Source of the DNA: Parvimonas micra | GTDB taxonomy: Bacteria; Bacillota; Clostridia; Tissierellales; Peptoniphilaceae | NCBI RefSeq assembly: GCF_037482165.1 | Contig: NZ_CP148048.1 | Location: 310,001 to 374,000 of the forward strand | Direction of reading: 5' to 3' | Length of the DNA: 64,000 bases | Shown: piece by piece, positions 61,374 through 64,000 of the stretch | Numbering within the stretch: the first letter of the stretch is position 1 | Layout: each line of letters starts with the position of its first letter | Notes under the pieces: model-generated | What the model was told of the DNA's origin: nothing | Databases searched by the model: none | Seen by the model: the letters and a program-made list of their open reading frames with translations, nothing else | Made by a program: the position numbers and the translations under genes

Positions 61374-61386
61374 AATTTTAAAATTG

Positions 61387-61395
61387 TGGTAAAAT
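61387..61395 (+). promoter_or_regulatory. extended -10 promoter of pepT
   Basis: TGG followed by TAAAAT (61390-61395). A -35 would fall within the preceding terminator and is not clear. The pepT ATG is 30 bases downstream. Confidence 0.5.
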
Positions 61396-61425
61396 AGATA
61401 TGAAATAAATTATTTGGAGGTAGTT

Positions 61426-62637
61426 ATGAATATAGTAGATCGTTTTGTGGAATATGCAAAAATGGACACTCAATCAAATCCTAAGTCTGAAACAGTTCCT
61501 TCTTCAGAGAAACAAAAGAACTTGGGAAATTTACTTGTAAAGCAATTAAAAGAAATGGGAATTGAAAATGCTCATATTGATGAAAAGGGTTATGTTTATG
61601 CTCATTTGAAATCAAATGTAGAAAACAATCTAAAAAAAGTTGGTTTTATTGCACATATGGATACTGCAACAGAACTTACCGGAGCAAATGTAAATCCTCA
61701 ATTTGTTGATTACAAAGGTGGAGATATTAAGTTAAATGATGAAGTGACGATGTCTGTAAAAGAATTTCCTTGCTTAAAAGAAGTTGTGGGAGAAAGATTA
61801 ATAACAACTGATGGAAATACTTTATTGGGGGCAGATGATAAGTCAGGAATTGCAATTATTATGGATGCAATTCAAAAAATTACATCAAATAATTTACCAC
61901 ATGGTGATATTTCAATAGGCTTTACTCCTGATGAAGAAATAGGACGTGGAGCAGACCATTTTGATGTTAAAAAATTTGGAGCAGACTTTGCTTATACAAT
62001 TGACGGTGGACCTATTGGAGAACTTGAATATGAAAGTTTCAATGCTTGCAGTGCAATTGTGGATATTAAAGGTAAAAATGTTCATCCGGGTTCAGCAAAA
62101 GATATTATGAGAAATTCACTTATGGTTGCTCATAATCTTTTATCAATGTTACCTGCAAATGAAAGACCAGAACATACAGAAGGATATGACGGTTTTTATC
62201 ATCTATTAGAAATGAAAGGTGATACTGAAAATACTCATATGGAATTTATTATAAGAGATTTTGATAGAGTAAAATTTGAAAATAAAAAAGAATATATGAA
62301 AAAAATAGTTGAAGTTTTAAATTTCAGATATGATAATTCAATTACTTTAGAACTTAAAGATTCATATTACAATATGAGAGAAAAATTAGAAGATAGAAAA
62401 GATATAATTGACCTTGCCTATAATTCAATGGTTGAAATTGGAATTACTCCAAAAATTCAAGCAATTAGAGGTGGTACTGACGGATCAAGACTTTCTTTCA
62501 TGGGACTTCCTTGTCCAAATATTTTTGCTGGTGGATTTAATTTCCATGGTAGATATGAATTTGTTCCTATTTCATATATGGAAAAAGGTTCAGAATTACT
62601 TGTAAAAATTGTAGAAAACATTGTAAAAGGAGAATAA
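61426..62637 (+). CDS. pepT: tripeptide aminopeptidase (peptidase T)
   Basis: A cytosolic zinc peptidase that removes the N-terminal residue from tripeptides. The 403-residue protein has the M20 metal motifs: GFIAHMDTATE near residues 72-82, LLGADDKSG near 131-139, FTPDEEIGRGADHFD near 165-179 (catalytic Glu and ligand) and the C-terminal AGGFNFHGRYEFVP His. I start at ATG 61426, after TTGGAGG; the earlier in-frame start at 61414 precedes that site. pepD follows one base after the stop, giving a peptide-use operon. Confidence 0.94.
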   Translation: MNIVDRFVEYAKMDTQSNPKSETVPSSEKQKNLGNLLVKQLKEMGIENAHIDEKGYVYAHLKSNVENNLKKVGFIAHMDTATELTGANVNPQFVDYKGGDIKLNDEVTMSVKEFPCLKEVVGERLITTDGNTLLGADDKSGIAIIMDAIQKITSNNLPHGDISIGFTPDEEIGRGADHFDVKKFGADFAYTIDGGPIGELEYESFNACSAIVDIKGKNVHPGSAKDIMRNSLMVAHNLLSMLPANERPEHTEGYDGFYHLLEMKGDTENTHMEFIIRDFDRVKFENKKEYMKKIVEVLNFRYDNSITLELKDSYYNMREKLEDRKDIIDLAYNSMVEIGITPKIQAIRGGTDGSRLSFMGLPCPNIFAGGFNFHGRYEFVPISYMEKGSELLVKIVENIVKGE

Positions 62638-62638
62638 T

Positions 62639-64000
62639 ATGAATTTAAAGCCAGAAAGAGTTTTTCACTATTTTAGAGAACTTTCAGATATTCCTCGTGA
62701 ATCACATAATGAAAAGGCAGTATCTGATTACATTTATAATTTTGGTAAAAAATTAGGACTTGAAACAAAACAAGATGATATTCTTAATGTCTATATAAGA
62801 AAACCTGCAACAAAGGGATATGAAAACAAACCTGGAATAATCCTACAAGGACATATGGATATGGTTTGTGAAAAAGCTACAAGCTCAAAACATAATTTTG
62901 CAACAGATAAAATTGAATGGGTAGTTAAAGATGATTTACTTTTTGCAAATAATACTACACTTGGAGCAGATGACGGAATTGCAGTTGCAATGGCAATGGC
63001 TATCTTGGAAGATGAAACTTTGATTCACCCTGAACTTGAAGTACTTATTACAGTTACTGAAGAAACTACAATGGCAGGAGCTTTAGGACTTGAAAAAGGT
63101 CTTTTAAAAGGAAAATATCTTTTTAATATCGATTCCGAAGAAGAAGGTATTTTAACTCTTGGTTCCGCTGGTGGTACTTTATTTAAAACAAATTTGGAAT
63201 TAAAATTTGAAAATAAGGAAGTAGAGCTTGTTAAACTTCATTTTGACGGATATCTAGGCGGACATTCAGGAATGGAAATCGGCAAAAATAGAAGAAATAT
63301 GATTAAAACAATTGCTGAATTTATAAAAGAGAGCGGACTTTCAATCTCCAGTGTAAACTGTGGAAATAAAGATAATGCAATTCCTAGAGTTGGCGAAATT
63401 GTAATTGAAAATTCACCAAAATTAGATGAATTAATTGCTAAATTTACAGAAAAATACAATGGTGAAGAACAACTTACAATAGATAAAAAAGAAACATTTA
63501 ATGGAAAAATTTTAACAAACGCATTAAAAAATACTCTAGTTGATATTTTAGAAGAATTGCCAACAGGGGTAAATTCAAAAGATGAAACCGGTATTATCAG
63601 TTCATCAAATCTTGCAATAGTTCAAACAACTGAAAATGAAATTTTAATTCGCGATTCAATCCGTTCATCTTCATTGAGTATTTTTGCAGATATGAAGTCA
63701 TCTTTTACTAAAATTGCTGAAAAATTAGGTTTAAAACATGAATTTTTGGGCGGTTATCCTTCATGGGAAAAGAAAGAAAATTCAACATTACAAAAATATG
63801 CAAATAAAGTTTATAAAGACTTAACTGGAAAAGAATTTGAAAATATTGTAGTTCATGCAGGACTTGAATGTGGAGCAATCTATGAAAAATATCCAAATCT
63901 TGAGTTGATTTCATTCGGACCTGACATCAGAGGAGCACATACTCCACAAGAAAATCTTTCAATTCCATCAACAGAAAGAGTTTATGACTTTACGCTAAAA
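62639..64000 (+). CDS. pepD: aminoacyl-histidine dipeptidase (peptidase D), truncated by the window end
   Basis: An M20-family dipeptidase that cleaves Xaa-His and other dipeptides. The 454 codons in the window cover nearly all of a protein that is usually about 480-490 residues. Visible motifs are ILQGHMDMVCEK near residues 74-85 (His and Asp ligands), LGADDGIAVAMAMAI near 112-126, TEETTMAGALGL near 140-151, and HAGLECGAIYEKYPNLELISFGPDI near the end. AAAGGAG precedes the ATG. It is coupled to pepT. Amino-acid fermentation fits the pair. Confidence 0.93.
   Translation, partial: MNLKPERVFHYFRELSDIPRESHNEKAVSDYIYNFGKKLGLETKQDDILNVYIRKPATKGYENKPGIILQGHMDMVCEKATSSKHNFATDKIEWVVKDDLLFANNTTLGADDGIAVAMAMAILEDETLIHPELEVLITVTEETTMAGALGLEKGLLKGKYLFNIDSEEEGILTLGSAGGTLFKTNLELKFENKEVELVKLHFDGYLGGHSGMEIGKNRRNMIKTIAEFIKESGLSISSVNCGNKDNAIPRVGEIVIENSPKLDELIAKFTEKYNGEEQLTIDKKETFNGKILTNALKNTLVDILEELPTGVNSKDETGIISSSNLAIVQTTENEILIRDSIRSSSLSIFADMKSSFTKIAEKLGLKHEFLGGYPSWEKKENSTLQKYANKVYKDLTGKEFENIVVHAGLECGAIYEKYPNLELISFGPDIRGAHTPQENLSIPSTERVYDFTLK

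Overview
The window is AT-rich (roughly 70-75% A+T by eye) DNA of a Gram-positive, standard-code bacterium. AAGGAGG-type ribosome sites, extended -10 promoters (TGN followed by TATAAT), TAATG start/stop overlaps, lipoprotein signals, sortase B, LicD proteins and an ECF module point to a low-GC Firmicute. The gene set resembles Tissierellia/Peptoniphilaceae (Parvimonas-like), but that is from memory and untested.

Layout. 1-5200: the 3' part of a 16S gene, tRNA-Ile, 23S, 5S, then Asn, Leu, initiator Met and (after queH) Arg tRNAs. 5280-12357: cardiolipin synthase, truA, a P-loop protein, tadA, a secreted nuclease and an ABC exporter. 12424-14704 (minus): nicotinate phosphoribosyltransferase and an unknown gene. 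14835-18220: a zinc-uptake operon behind a Zur-like box. 18401-19681: dihydrofolate reductase and sortase B. 19724-27417: a phosphocholine-decoration locus (glycosyltransferase, two LicD, flippase, then a separate operon with a HTH-LicC-LicA fusion and an NCS1 permease). 27488-31808: ecfA1-ecfA2-ecfT and rqcH.

31841-33181 (minus) is the most unusual part: a YeeE/YedE-type membrane protein and a TusA-like carrier, translationally adjacent, each interrupted by one in-frame UGA followed by a hairpin at SECIS distance. In the TusA-like protein the UGA sits at the catalytic Cys. I read this as a two-gene selenoprotein operon. A DUF3343 (Se/S carrier-like) gene lies at 52946.

33394-37821 is accessory DNA: tandem coiled-coil lipoproteins (one with a start-proximal poly-A frameshift), a broken lipoprotein gene, an AlbA_2-domain regulator with four TAATCGACCGC boxes, and a duplicated promoter segment. 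37911-38351 holds tmRNA. 38952-46933 is a conserved housekeeping operon (yicC, gmk, rpoZ, coaBC, priA, def, fmt, rsmB). 47008-48385 is a small island with mobile-element relatives (EXLDI, TnpW-like, a frameshifted DUF2087 gene). 48415-50392 (minus) has a radical SAM gene and an MreB-like gene. 50617-64000 holds a SAF-domain dehydrogenase, DUF3343-mscS-DUF951, nitroreductase, AlkD-like, an AraC-type gene between 90-bp direct repeats, prfB with a programmed frameshift, recX, a membrane J-domain protein, pepT and a truncated pepD.
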